Shown here: piece after piece, positions 1 to 8,624 of the stretch
Layout of the letters: every line of letters begins with the position of its first letter
Position numbering within the stretch: the first letter of the stretch is position 1
Assembly (NCBI GenBank): GCA_045601425.1
Contig: JAZRZP010000040.1
Location: 1 to 64,000, forward strand
Length of the DNA: 64,000 bases
Origin: UBA1219 sp045601425
GTDB lineage: Bacteria > Bacteroidota > Bacteroidia > Bacteroidales > P3
Reading direction: 5' to 3'
Translations under genes and position numbers: made by a program
The notes under the pieces: generated by a model
Databases searched by the model: none
Told to the model about the DNA's origin: nothing
Seen by the model: only the letters and a program-made list of their open reading frames with translations

Positions 1-891
1 ATAATTGCCATCTTTTCTTCGAATTCCGATTTCAAGCAATTCAAAACCATTTCTTTTAATCTTAGGTTCATCCCAAATTTTATAATTGTCAATGTCATTG
101 TCGCCTCGCAAGTAGTGTGTTACTATAGTGTCAACATCACCGTCATCAACCAACATTCCATTTTTTAGTATCACACAGCGGTTGCACAAGGCCTTCACAC
201 TTGTCATATTATGACTCACAAACAGAACCGTCCTACCTTCGCCCTTGCTCACATCCTGCATCTTGCCGATGGCTTTTTTTTGAAATTCGGTATCACCAAC
301 AGCGAGCACCTCATCCACCACAAGGATTTCTGGATCCAAGTGAGCGGCAACGGCAAATCCCAAACGCACCATCATACCCGAAGAATAACGCTTCACAGGC
401 GTATCGATATAACGCTCGCAACCGGAGAAATCCACAATCTCGTCAAGCTTGCGTTTTATTTCCTGTTTGGTCATGCCCAAAATGGCACCGTTGAGGTATA
501 TGTTCTCCCTGCCCGTCATCTCGGGGTGAAACCCCGTCCCCACTTCAAGTAACGAGCCTATACGACCGCGTGCCCTTATGGTTCCCGTCGTGGGACCGGT
601 AACCTTCGAAAGCAGTTTCAGAAGGGTGCTTTTTCCGGCGCCGTTCTTGCCGATGATTCCTACTACGTCGCCCTGTTCCACCTTGAAATCAATGTCCTTC
701 AGCGCCCATACGAACTCGCTCAAGCCCTTGGAAGCACGGTCGTTGGTTTCACCGATTTTAAGATACGGATCCTCCTTGCGGAGAATGTTCATAGTCCACC
801 ACCGCTGGAAATCTTTATGGAAAGTACCTGTGGAAACCAGTCCGAGCCGGTACTGTTTCGAAATGTTTTCAAATTCTATTGCTGTGCTCAT
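1..891 (-). CDS. Polysaccharide ABC exporter ATPase (Wzt/TagH-like), 3' end cut off by window
   Basis: Cytoplasmic ATPase of an ABC-2 exporter that moves a polysaccharide across the inner membrane. The 297 visible codons run from an ATG at 889-891 to the window edge with no stop. The translation shows Walker A GKNGAGKS, a family signature reading YSSGM before the Walker B stretch ILVVDEVLAVGD, and a switch histidine in FVSHNM, all typical of the Wzt/TagH/KpsT group. The carbohydrate-binding C-terminal domain found in many Wzt proteins would lie outside the window. It is the last visible gene of a minus-strand run; its likely permease partner is at 2200-3078, separated by ogt and a dipeptidase gene. 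The ABC class is certain; the exported polymer is inferred from the neighbourhood. Confidence 0.9.
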   Translation of the reverse strand, partial: MSTAIEFENISKQYRLGLVSTGTFHKDFQRWWTMNILRKEDPYLKIGETNDRASKGLSEFVWALKDIDFKVEQGDVVGIIGKNGAGKSTLLKLLSKVTGPTTGTIRARGRIGSLLEVGTGFHPEMTGRENIYLNGAILGMTKQEIKRKLDEIVDFSGCERYIDTPVKRYSSGMMVRLGFAVAAHLDPEILVVDEVLAVGDTEFQKKAIGKMQDVSKGEGRTVLFVSHNMTSVKALCNRCVILKNGMLVDDGDVDTIVTHYLRGDNDIDNYKIWDEPKIKRNGFELLEIGIRRKDGNY

Positions 892-925
892 ACAAACTTG
901 TATTGTGAGTGTTTTTTATACGATG

Positions 926-1666
926 TTAATCCTGCCGCACCTGTTCCAGACGTATCGGAAAGTTGAAATAAGTGTCGGGATAGGACTCATTGTCGAGTGT
1001 AAAGTGCCACCATTCGCTGTCGAAAGGACGGAAACCGTGTTTCATCATCGTTTCTCTCAGCAGCATCCGCATATCGTACTGTCCGGCAGTAACGTTCCTG
1101 CAGTCGGGGTGCGAAAGTTCTCCGAAATAGTCGAAAGTTCCTCCCATATCCACCTCTCGTTCCTCTACCATGTCAAAAAGCGTGAGGTCAACGGTAGAAC
1201 CGCGTGTGTGCCCCGATTTCAGACAGATGTAATCCTCGGGGAAAAGCCTGTCCTTGGTAAGTTCCGGATAGAAGTAAGGTTTCATTGCGGTATCGTTCAC
1301 ATCTTTCGCCCAACGCACAAAGTGGTCGACAGCACGCTGCGGACGATAGGCGTCGAAAATCTTCAGACGGTAGCCCTTTTCTTTCAGTTCATCGCTCACC
1401 ACCTTCAGTGAATCAGCAGCCTGCCGTGTAATCAGTGCAACAGGCTCGTCGTATCCGTCAACACGGGTACCGACAAAATTGTAGGTCGAATGGTAGCGTA
1501 TTTCGAGAATCACATCGGGAATCACCTCCGATATGCTGACAAATCCGTATTTCGTGCCTTCTGCAACCGTCGCAGCGGAATTTTCCGTCTCCTCTCCGGC
1601 CGGTGCATGGTTGCCCTTGCAGCCGAACAGAATTACACAAAGTAATAATAATGCTGTCTTGCGCAT
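926..1666 (-). CDS. D-alanyl-D-alanine dipeptidase (VanX/DdpX-like, peptidase M15D), lipoprotein
   Basis: Zinc peptidase expected to split D-Ala-D-Ala. The 246-residue protein starts with a lipoprotein signal (hydrophobic run then LFGC, Cys16). The M15D zinc and catalytic residues are present with VanX spacing: His153 and Asp160 in SGHTRGSTVD, Glu218 and His221 in EWWHF, and an arginine in DAYRPQRA (about 108). The family motif DMGGTFDYFGELSH is also there. Sited between ogt and the exporter ATPase, it more likely serves peptidoglycan turnover or D-Ala recycling in the periplasm than glycopeptide resistance, since there is no vanH or vanA nearby. The role is inferred; the family call is firm. 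Confidence 0.9.
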   Translation of the reverse strand: MRKTALLLLCVILFGCKGNHAPAGEETENSAATVAEGTKYGFVSISEVIPDVILEIRYHSTYNFVGTRVDGYDEPVALITRQAADSLKVVSDELKEKGYRLKIFDAYRPQRAVDHFVRWAKDVNDTAMKPYFYPELTKDRLFPEDYICLKSGHTRGSTVDLTLFDMVEEREVDMGGTFDYFGELSHPDCRNVTAGQYDMRMLLRETMMKHGFRPFDSEWWHFTLDNESYPDTYFNFPIRLEQVRQD

Positions 1667-1684
1667 TTCAATTGTATTTTTGGT

Positions 1685-2203
1685 TCATTTTCTTTCCAAG
1701 TCGAGCAGGAATTTCTTCTTGTCCAATCCCCATGCGTAACCTCTCAAACTGCCGTCGGCTCCTGCCACCCTGTGACAGGGCACTATTATGGCAATGGGAT
1801 TTTTCGCCAATGCATTTCCAACAGCCTGTGCCGACATTTGCCTGCAACCCATTCTTACAGCAGTGCTTCGGGCAATATCTCCGTAAGTTGCAGTGCTTCC
1901 GTACGGGATTTTCGCAAGTTCTTCCCACACCGTCTGCTGGAAAGATGTCCCTGTAAGTCTGTATTTTATATTTTCCACTCCCGGTGCCTTACCGCAGAAA
2001 TAGTCATCAAGCCAATCCATTACAACTTTCAGCATGCCGGACCCGCGACATTCTGAACGCGAAGGTTTCCGGTCGTCAAACCGCAGCCCTGCCAGCACTT
2101 CACCGTCAAAAGCAAGTACAATGTTTCCTGCCGGTGAATGGTAATCCGCTTCTGTGAATTTTTTGCAAACCCTTTTTTCCAAAAGAACAGGATGGAAAAT
2201 CAC
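1685..2203 (-). CDS. ogt: Methylated-DNA--protein-cysteine methyltransferase
   Basis: Suicide repair enzyme that takes the alkyl group from O6-alkylguanine onto its own cysteine. The 172-residue protein has the active-site motif PCHRV with Cys143, and the helix-turn-helix region with the arginine finger lies at about 88-128 (QQTVWEELAKIPYGSTATYGDIA). The length matches single-domain Ogt/MGMT; there is no Ada domain. Its ATG overlaps the stop of the upstream permease gene by four bases (ATGA), so the two are translationally coupled even though their functions are unrelated. Confidence 0.92.
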   Translation of the reverse strand: MIFHPVLLEKRVCKKFTEADYHSPAGNIVLAFDGEVLAGLRFDDRKPSRSECRGSGMLKVVMDWLDDYFCGKAPGVENIKYRLTGTSFQQTVWEELAKIPYGSTATYGDIARSTAVRMGCRQMSAQAVGNALAKNPIAIIVPCHRVAGADGSLRGYAWGLDKKKFLLDLERK

Positions 2204-3078
2204 ACGGTATCCATGAAACTCTTCTGTACCCGGTTGAAAACCACTATGCCCAAAGCAAGCAGCACAACAGCAAATCCCATGCTGTACGCCATCCAGCCCC
2301 AGCCTATGAATTCACCTGCACCAAGTGCTCCGTATTTGAATGTTTCGATGATGGGTGTAACCGGATTTATGCACATTATGCTGTACAGGTCGAAACCTGC
2401 CACTATCTTGCCTTTCACCTGACTGAGCGGGTAAACAATAGGTGTCGCGTACATCCAAAGCGATACAATGAAGCCGAACAGTACCTGCAGGTCGCGGTAC
2501 TTGGTGGTCATGGAAGAGATGAGTATACCGAAACCCAATGCCAGACCGGCTATCATCACAACCAGAACGGGGAACAGGAGAGCATACCAATTGGGGCAGG
2601 CACCCGTCCCGACAAACGCATAACAAATGTAAACCGCTACGAACAATGCCAACTGTATGCCGAAACGCACCAGATTGCTCACCACATTTTCAATGGGAAC
2701 TATGAGACGCGGGAAATAAACTTTGCCGAAAATTCCGGCATTGGATACAAATGTGTTAGAGGTTTTGTTCAGACAGTCGGCAAAATACTGCCACATGCAC
2801 ACACCACCCAGATAAAACAAAGGTTGCGGAACACCGTCGGTAGGAATGCCGGCAATGCCGCCAAACACCACCATATACATCACTACAGTGAATACCGGCT
2901 GTATTATCCACCACAGCGGACCCAAAATCGTCTGCTTGTAACTGGTTGTAATGTCGCGTCTTACAAACAGCGTAAGCAAATCACGGTAGTCCCATATTTC
3001 TTTCAGATTCACCTCAAAAAGCTTGTTTTTGGGCTTTATGACTGTCGTAAAATCTTGTTCCTGTTGTTCTTTTTCCAT
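2200..3078 (-). CDS. Polysaccharide ABC exporter permease (Wzm/TagG-like, ABC-2 type)
   Basis: Integral inner-membrane permease that, with the ATPase at 1-891, would export a lipid-linked polysaccharide. The 292 residues show a soluble N-terminus ending in WDYRDLLTLFVRRDITTSYKQT, the classic lead-in of ABC-2 polysaccharide permeases, followed by about six hydrophobic segments and a C-terminal F-N-R-V-Q-K-S-F tail. The gene lies 13 bp after the small gene at 3092-3394 and overlaps ogt by 4 bp, so this part of the locus is one transcription unit. Which sugar polymer it carries cannot be told from the sequence. Confidence 0.9.
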   Translation of the reverse strand: MEKEQQEQDFTTVIKPKNKLFEVNLKEIWDYRDLLTLFVRRDITTSYKQTILGPLWWIIQPVFTVVMYMVVFGGIAGIPTDGVPQPLFYLGGVCMWQYFADCLNKTSNTFVSNAGIFGKVYFPRLIVPIENVVSNLVRFGIQLALFVAVYICYAFVGTGACPNWYALLFPVLVVMIAGLALGFGILISSMTTKYRDLQVLFGFIVSLWMYATPIVYPLSQVKGKIVAGFDLYSIMCINPVTPIIETFKYGALGAGEFIGWGWMAYSMGFAVVLLALGIVVFNRVQKSFMDTV

Positions 3079-3091
3079 TATCTTGTATGTC

Positions 3092-3394
3092 TTAATCCGT
3101 TACTTCCAAATAAAAACTTACCGGACGGAACCCGTCGTTGCAGGAAATCATCGCAGATGCCGTATTTTTCATCCATCCGCCGTAAAAATCCTGTCCACCG
3201 TGAGCCAGTGTCATCACGAAAGGCAACAACGACTGCCATGCACTGTCGCAGAATCCTTCCGGTTTCTCGGCGTTTTCCGAAAGCCACACCTGACCCTCCT
3301 GTACATCACATGTATGGGAAATGGGATTCTCGTACTTTGCCGAAAGATCTGAATGCCAAACCTTACGCATGGCCGTAATCTTCACTTTTTTCAT
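3092..3394 (-). CDS. TIGR04076 family protein
   Basis: Small conserved protein of unknown function. I chose the internal ATG at 3392-3394 (100 residues, MKKVKITAMRKVWHSDL), because family members start here and an upstream in-frame start would overlap the previous gene. It carries the family core ENAEKPEGFCDSAWQSL and ends in CNDGFRPVSFYLEV, with conserved cysteines that could bind a metal or be redox active. It sits between the sugar transferase and the exporter permease; a link to polysaccharide synthesis is not implied by the family. Confidence 0.8.
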   Translation of the reverse strand: MKKVKITAMRKVWHSDLSAKYENPISHTCDVQEGQVWLSENAEKPEGFCDSAWQSLLPFVMTLAHGGQDFYGGWMKNTASAMISCNDGFRPVSFYLEVTD

Positions 3395-3452
3395 AAAATC
3401 AATATTGCGGAGCGGGAAAATCAGAAAGCCATCCTGTCCGAATTTTCCAAAA

Positions 3453-4949
3453 TCAAGCAGAACGCTTGCGTCTGAAAACAATGTTCCCGACTATCTTCCA
3501 GAAATACTTCCAGTCGGTACGGAACGGGTGTTCCAGATACTGTTCTATATATTTTCTTTCACTTTCCTGTACCTCCTCCAATGTCTCGGGCATATCCACA
3601 TAAAATGGAGGCAGCAAACCCGGACGCACTTTTATTCTGAGTTTCTGCATCTCGGGGGTATAGAGTCCGAAATAGTGCTGGCTTAGCGGTCTTACGCCTA
3701 CAAGCTTGAGATCACCGGACAGCAAGTTGAAAAACATGGGCAATTCATCGAGCCAGCAGCGGCGCAAGAACTTCCCTACTGTGGAAACGCGGTAGTCGTT
3801 GGCTATTTTACCGCCGGTCTGCAATTTGTTGTGTGCATAAATGTACGGTTGCAGGTATTCCGAATAAGCGTGCATCGTGCGCAGTTTATACACACCTATG
3901 AGTTTTCCACCCTTACCGACTCTCCTCAGACGTATCAGCGGGCCATACGATGGATTTTTGTCATCTGTTGGAACTTTTGCCTTTCTGGCCACCACGAAAA
4001 ACCTGTTGCCTATAATCTGTTCCGAAAGTATTTCAAAACCGCAGCTGTACAAACGTCCCATTATTTCCGGACGTGGGAACACCCTGTGCTGACCTTTGGT
4101 AAAAGCAAAATAAACCTTCTTCATGATGTTCATCTTGGGACACATTCTGTTCCAGCAGAAATCAAAGAAATAAACCAACATGCCTACGAATTTCGGATAC
4201 TCCTTCTTGATTTCCTGTTTCCGGGTATCGCTCACCGTACCGCCAATCACGAAAATACCGCCTTGCGGCAAAATCTCGTTGACTTTGATGAAATAAAGGT
4301 TTATTCGACGTATGGCATTGAAAGTGCTTATATTGAGTATGTTCTTGAAAGTCCCGTCGTTTTTCAGCTCCTCAAGTTCTTCTATGCCCGGTGTCGTGAG
4401 TATCCCCACACTGCGTCCGAATCTACCGTCGTTTTTCTGTTTCCACCCGCTCGGATCCGAGGGAAATTCTTCCTTTATGGCAGCTATGAGTTTGTCAATG
4501 CCCCCGCGAACACTTTCCGGCGTATCTTCTTCTATGGATATCTGTTCATATTTGGCTTCAAGAATTTCCTCATGAAGATATTCCACCTTTTTCACGAAAA
4601 TAACCTGATAGAACGAAAACAGGATTATTTCCATCAGCGTGATGAAGATGTATGAGATTATTATTCCGGACCAGTCAGCATCAAACTTTTTCGCTAAAAG
4701 CCAAAACAGCAGATATATGAGAGCTGTGATGAATATGTTTACGAATACTATTGTCGCTACGCCACGACGTACGTGTTTGAAACGCCAGAAACTGAGTTTT
4801 TTGAAAAGCACACTGAGAAAAATCCACACAAATACTGTTATGAACATGCCATAGCCCGTTATTTTCGACAACATCAGGCACAGCAGACATGCCAACACGG
4901 TGTCTGCTATAATGACAAACAGATTGTTTTTATTCCAGAATGTTTTCAA
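3453..4949 (-). CDS. Initiating sugar-phosphate transferase (WbaP/EpsL-like)
   Basis: Likely transfers the first sugar-1-phosphate to undecaprenyl phosphate to start a surface glycan. The 498-residue protein has about four N-terminal membrane helices (roughly 10-118) and a C-terminal bacterial sugar transferase domain: VYKLRTMH at 353-360, the catalytic DELP at 401-404, and VGVRPL at 417-422. The middle stretch (about 170-320) is unlike the usual CoA-binding-like domain of WbaP; its motifs (GGIFVIGGT, PRPEIMGRLYSCGFEIL, FFVVARK) recall the end of a SAM methyltransferase fold, but I see no clear cofactor glycine loop. Family call is good, sugar donor unknown. Confidence 0.85.
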   Translation of the reverse strand: MKTFWNKNNLFVIIADTVLACLLCLMLSKITGYGMFITVFVWIFLSVLFKKLSFWRFKHVRRGVATIVFVNIFITALIYLLFWLLAKKFDADWSGIIISYIFITLMEIILFSFYQVIFVKKVEYLHEEILEAKYEQISIEEDTPESVRGGIDKLIAAIKEEFPSDPSGWKQKNDGRFGRSVGILTTPGIEELEELKNDGTFKNILNISTFNAIRRINLYFIKVNEILPQGGIFVIGGTVSDTRKQEIKKEYPKFVGMLVYFFDFCWNRMCPKMNIMKKVYFAFTKGQHRVFPRPEIMGRLYSCGFEILSEQIIGNRFFVVARKAKVPTDDKNPSYGPLIRLRRVGKGGKLIGVYKLRTMHAYSEYLQPYIYAHNKLQTGGKIANDYRVSTVGKFLRRCWLDELPMFFNLLSGDLKLVGVRPLSQHYFGLYTPEMQKLRIKVRPGLLPPFYVDMPETLEEVQESERKYIEQYLEHPFRTDWKYFWKIVGNIVFRRKRSA

Positions 4950-5035
4950 CAGTTTCTCTTTTTGGGTTGAATTTCAATATTCTTTGTAACCGGAATGTGA
5001 AAAAACTTTTTGCAAAACAAAAAATATTTTCTGCG

Positions 5036-6163
5036 TCATTCGAAAAACGAACGTATTTCAGATATTATCAAATTCTGCATTTCCTCAGTCATTTCGGTAT
5101 GTATCGGCAACGAGAGAACCGAACGTGCAAGATTTCCGGCATTGCCGAGTTCTTCACCCTGTACGGCAACGTTCATGAATGCTTCCTGTTCCTGAAGAGG
5201 CAACGGATAATATATCATGGCAGGGATTCCGCGGTCTTCAAGATGTTTTTTCAATGCATCCCGCTTGCCGTCGGACACTTTCAGCGTATACTGGTGGTAC
5301 ACGTGTGTGGAATATGCGGCCTCGAACGGTGTTTCAATGCCTTTCAAACCTTTGAGGTTTTCGGTGTAGTATTTTGCTGCTCTGTAACGGGCTTTTCCGT
5401 ATTCGTCGAGATGGGGAAGCTTTACATTCAGAACAGCGGCCTGTATGGTATCCAGTCTTGAATTGCATCCTATCACCGAGTGGTGGTACTTCACCTTCTG
5501 TCCGTGATTCGCAATCATACGGATTCTTTCGGCTATACTGTCGTCATCGGTACACAACGCACCGCCATCGCCGTAACAGCCGAGATTTTTCGATGGGAAA
5601 AACGATGTGCAACCTATGGTGCCCATGGTGCCGGTTTTCGCCTTGTGCCCGTCATTGAATGTGTATTCGGCTCCGATAGCCTGCGCGTTATCCTCTATCA
5701 CATACAGATTGTATTTCTTGGCCAAGTCAAGTATGGGTTCCATGTCGCAGCTTTGCCCGAACAGGTGTACCGGAACTATGGCTTTGGTACGCGAAGTTAT
5801 CGAGTTTTCTATGTTTTTCCGTTCAACGGTGAAAGTATCGGGATTGACATCGACCATTACGGGCGTGAGTCCGAGCAAGCCCAGAACCTCCGCTGTAGCA
5901 ACGTATGTGAAAGCCGGTACAATAACTTCATCACCGTGTTTCATACCCAAGGCCATCATGGCTATCTGCAAGGCATCGGTGCCGTTTCCGCATGGTATCA
6001 CATGCTTTACGCCAAGATAAGCGGCCAAATTGCCGGCAAATTCCCTGACCGGAGCTCCGTTTATGAAAGCCGTGGAATCAATGACACCCTGTATTGCCGA
6101 ATCTACTTCGGACTTTATTTTCAAATACTGACCCTTGAGGTCAACCATCTGTATTCGGTCCAT
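5036..6163 (-). CDS. DegT/DnrJ/EryC1/StrS aminotransferase, WbpE/WlbC-like
   Basis: PLP-dependent sugar aminotransferase. The 375 residues include the internal aldimine lysine Lys192 in FFPSKNLGCYGDGGA, the cofactor-contacting EDNAQ (157-161), and the CGNGTDALQ motif near 58-66. By remembered comparison it is closest to WbpE/WlbC, which aminates UDP-3-keto-GlcNAcA to give UDP-GlcNAc(3NH2)A. That fits a WbpB-like oxidase at 7631-8596 and a UDP-sugar 6-dehydrogenase at 12749-14023. It begins only 6 bp after the C10 protease stop, suggesting a shared transcript. The substrate is inferred. Confidence 0.88.
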   Translation of the reverse strand: MDRIQMVDLKGQYLKIKSEVDSAIQGVIDSTAFINGAPVREFAGNLAAYLGVKHVIPCGNGTDALQIAMMALGMKHGDEVIVPAFTYVATAEVLGLLGLTPVMVDVNPDTFTVERKNIENSITSRTKAIVPVHLFGQSCDMEPILDLAKKYNLYVIEDNAQAIGAEYTFNDGHKAKTGTMGTIGCTSFFPSKNLGCYGDGGALCTDDDSIAERIRMIANHGQKVKYHHSVIGCNSRLDTIQAAVLNVKLPHLDEYGKARYRAAKYYTENLKGLKGIETPFEAAYSTHVYHQYTLKVSDGKRDALKKHLEDRGIPAMIYYPLPLQEQEAFMNVAVQGEELGNAGNLARSVLSLPIHTEMTEEMQNLIISEIRSFFE

Positions 6164-6169
6164 CTGCGT

Positions 6170-7594
6170 TTATTTCTTTACTATACGTTTTGTCAGGACT
6201 CTGTCATTATAAGTTGCGCGTACGATGTAAACTCCGGCAGGACAGCCTGTCAAATCCAGAGTTGCCCCATTGCCGTCCATGCGTATAACTCCCGTTTCCT
6301 TTCCACACATGTCAAAAACCTTCACCGAAGAAGGATTGGTGCCGAATCTGACAAAAGATCTGCCATTCGAAGGATTGGGACAGATGCTGAAATCCTGATT
6401 TTCGGCATTGGAAATCGAAACTTCCGGATCGGGCAGTTGGGGTCCGCGTATGCCTATGATTATCGCCTGATTGTAATTGAAAGCATATCTGCTGAGGGAA
6501 CTGAGCACGAAATAGCCGTCGTACTGTCCGCCCCAGCCCCAATTCATGTGGAAATAGTTGTCGTCACGATAACCGTCGCAAACCCATACGTGTCCACCGT
6601 GTGTAGTGCTCTGACCTCCATAGAAAAACGGGGCAAGACTGTCCAACTCGGCTTTTATCATCGAAAACCATGCTGTATTGCCATAACTGTTTCTTTCCAA
6701 GTATCTTACGGTGTTCGGATAACCGAAATAAGTTTTCATTGCCGAAACTATATTTACTGGGCTCACCGAACTTCCCAAACTTCCGTAGTTCATTTTTACG
6801 GATATGCCGCAATGCGACAGCAGTGTAGCCACGGCATCAATCTGTTCCTGCGTGGACGTGGAAGTCAGTTTCTTGGGCATTTTATCGTATTCGTATGTGG
6901 TGTTGCCGTAATTTGCCGACAATGTTCCATAATCGCCGTAACCGTTGCCGTAGCTTGCATGATTGCATACGTAGGAAGAACGTCCCGTGCCATGTACCGG
7001 ATATTTCCAATAACGCATGACCTGTCCCATGACTATGGCACCACAACCCACATAGGCATGGCCCGCAGGACCGGCCTGATCAACGGGACATTGGCTGTTG
7101 TAATACCTTTCCTGAGCCCACTGTGTCTTCAGCAACGGACCCACAACAACAGTAGCGTCCTTATCGTGAGGCATTTCACCGTTTTCAAGCAGTGCCCAAT
7201 CAGGATTCACGTCGGCATCATCCATGGCAAGTATCGAGCTTATTTCCCTCTTGTATCCATCAAGGAAGAAAGCGACATTTTCGGGGATGTTCTGTCCGTC
7301 GAAATTGCCTTCGTTGGAATATGCCAAAATGGGAGTCACCCTATCGTCGGCACTTACTATCACAAATCCCCTGTCTATGTTGAACACATAGAAACAGGTT
7401 GTTGCGGCTTTGTCGCCTGACAAGGCGACTTTGTCGGAATATTCCAGAACCGCTGTGGCATCAATGTTATTTTTCCCCACGAAACTGCTGTAATAATTCT
7501 CCGCAACTTTCTTTGCCGTGGGTAAATCCACTACTTTTGCCTGCAAACAGATCACAAAGGTCAGAGACAATATTGAAGCTATCGTTTTTTTCAT
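6170..7594 (-). CDS. Secreted C10 (streptopain-like) cysteine protease with type IX secretion tail
   Basis: Predicted secreted cysteine protease of the SpeB/interpain family. It has an N-terminal signal peptide, an inhibitory propeptide (about 20-150), catalytic Cys184 in YVGCGAIVMGQVMRYWKYP, and catalytic His335 in GGHVWVCDGY followed by FHMNWGWGG. After residue 395 comes a Por/T9SS sorting domain (SICPNPSNG ... GVYIVRATYNDRVLTKRIVKK). Most C10 enzymes read GC-V-A-T-A-M-A-Q; here GCGAIVMGQ is a variant. It lies inside the polysaccharide locus, between the oxidoreductase and the aminotransferase, where a protease is unexpected. Confidence 0.92.
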   Translation of the reverse strand: MKKTIASILSLTFVICLQAKVVDLPTAKKVAENYYSSFVGKNNIDATAVLEYSDKVALSGDKAATTCFYVFNIDRGFVIVSADDRVTPILAYSNEGNFDGQNIPENVAFFLDGYKREISSILAMDDADVNPDWALLENGEMPHDKDATVVVGPLLKTQWAQERYYNSQCPVDQAGPAGHAYVGCGAIVMGQVMRYWKYPVHGTGRSSYVCNHASYGNGYGDYGTLSANYGNTTYEYDKMPKKLTSTSTQEQIDAVATLLSHCGISVKMNYGSLGSSVSPVNIVSAMKTYFGYPNTVRYLERNSYGNTAWFSMIKAELDSLAPFFYGGQSTTHGGHVWVCDGYRDDNYFHMNWGWGGQYDGYFVLSSLSRYAFNYNQAIIIGIRGPQLPDPEVSISNAENQDFSICPNPSNGRSFVRFGTNPSSVKVFDMCGKETGVIRMDGNGATLDLTGCPAGVYIVRATYNDRVLTKRIVKK

Positions 7595-7630
7595 TGTTTT
7601 TATATTTTTTACAGATTTTCAAAAAAAATT

Positions 7631-8596
7631 CTACCAGCCGAAAGGGTGTTTTGTCAATGGGAATTTTGCGAGTGGGTGATAATCGCCCCTCAACCCTACG
7701 GGAGTCGCATTGCGTATGGTATGCACGATGTTTATGCAGTTTCTTACATCGGCAGGGCCGAATCCCTTACCAGCAAGTATGTTTTCGTAGCTCTTGGTGT
7801 GAAGTTCCGTGAATCCCTTGCTGAATTCGAATTCTTCACCGTCAATCATTATGGTCCGGTATGTGCGTTTTTCGCCCTGAACGGCATTTTCGGGAAGATG
7901 TTCTTCATTGATGCTCAAGAAATAACGTACTCTTGCCTTTTCCAATCTCAAAAATCCCGCTACACGGTCGTGACTCGACACATGCACCATGTTTTCCTGC
8001 ACAGAGCCGAAAATCCACGAGAGCATGTCGTAAAAATGCACACCTATATTGGTGGCCACACCGCCGCTCTTGTGCACGTCCCCCTTCCATGATGTGTAAT
8101 ACCATTTTCCACGCGAAGTAATGTAGGTAAGATCAACATCATAAACCTTGTCTTTCGGACCTTCATCGACTTTTTTCTTCAAGGCCACGATGGAATCGTG
8201 AAGACGCAGTTGCAGAATGGTATATATCTTGTGACCGGTTTCCTGTTCAAGTTCTTCCAATGTATCGATGTTCCAAGGATTCAAAACCAGAGGTTTCTCG
8301 CATATCACATCGCAACCCAGACGCAAACCGTAACGGGTGTGTGCATCGTGCAGATAGTTCGGTGTGCAGACTGTCACGAAATCCAACCTGTTTTCCGACT
8401 GTTGCAATTTCGTGTTGTGACGGTCGAAAAGTTCCTGTTCGGTAAAAAACGCGGCATCGGGGAAATAACTGTCCATGATTCCCACGCTGTCGAAACGGTC
8501 ATAAGCAGAGATGAGATTGTTTCCCGTATCCTTTATGGCTTTAAGATGACGCGGAGCGATATATCCACCGACTCCTATTATGGCGAAATTTTTCAT
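7631..8596 (-). CDS. Gfo/Idh/MocA oxidoreductase, WbpB/WlbA-like UDP-GlcNAcA 3-oxidase
   Basis: NAD-linked sugar oxidoreductase. The 321 residues open with the Rossmann loop IGVGGYIAPRH, carry the family EKPL (100-103), and show ITSRGKWYYTSWKGD and GGVATNIGVHFYDML, patterns I associate with WlbA/WbpB, which oxidises C3 of UDP-N-acetylglucosaminuronate. With the WbpE-like aminotransferase and a UDP-sugar 6-dehydrogenase in the same locus, this would give UDP-2-acetamido-3-amino-hexuronate. The WbpD acetyltransferase needed to finish the diacetamido sugar is not seen in the window. Confidence 0.88.
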   Translation of the reverse strand: MKNFAIIGVGGYIAPRHLKAIKDTGNNLISAYDRFDSVGIMDSYFPDAAFFTEQELFDRHNTKLQQSENRLDFVTVCTPNYLHDAHTRYGLRLGCDVICEKPLVLNPWNIDTLEELEQETGHKIYTILQLRLHDSIVALKKKVDEGPKDKVYDVDLTYITSRGKWYYTSWKGDVHKSGGVATNIGVHFYDMLSWIFGSVQENMVHVSSHDRVAGFLRLEKARVRYFLSINEEHLPENAVQGEKRTYRTIMIDGEEFEFSKGFTELHTKSYENILAGKGFGPADVRNCINIVHTIRNATPVGLRGDYHPLAKFPLTKHPFGW

Positions 8597-8624
8597 ATTA
8601 TGTTGTATTTGTAAGTTCTTTGTA

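Noticed and set aside
926..1666. Vancomycin-resistance gene vanX
   Set aside because: The enzyme family fits, but vanH, vanA-type ligase and regulators are absent and the protein is a lipoprotein in a glycan locus.
5480..7420. 646-codon open reading frame on the plus strand
   Set aside because: It lies opposite the protease and aminotransferase genes, which have full motifs; its own translation shows no domain. It is a by-product of codon use.
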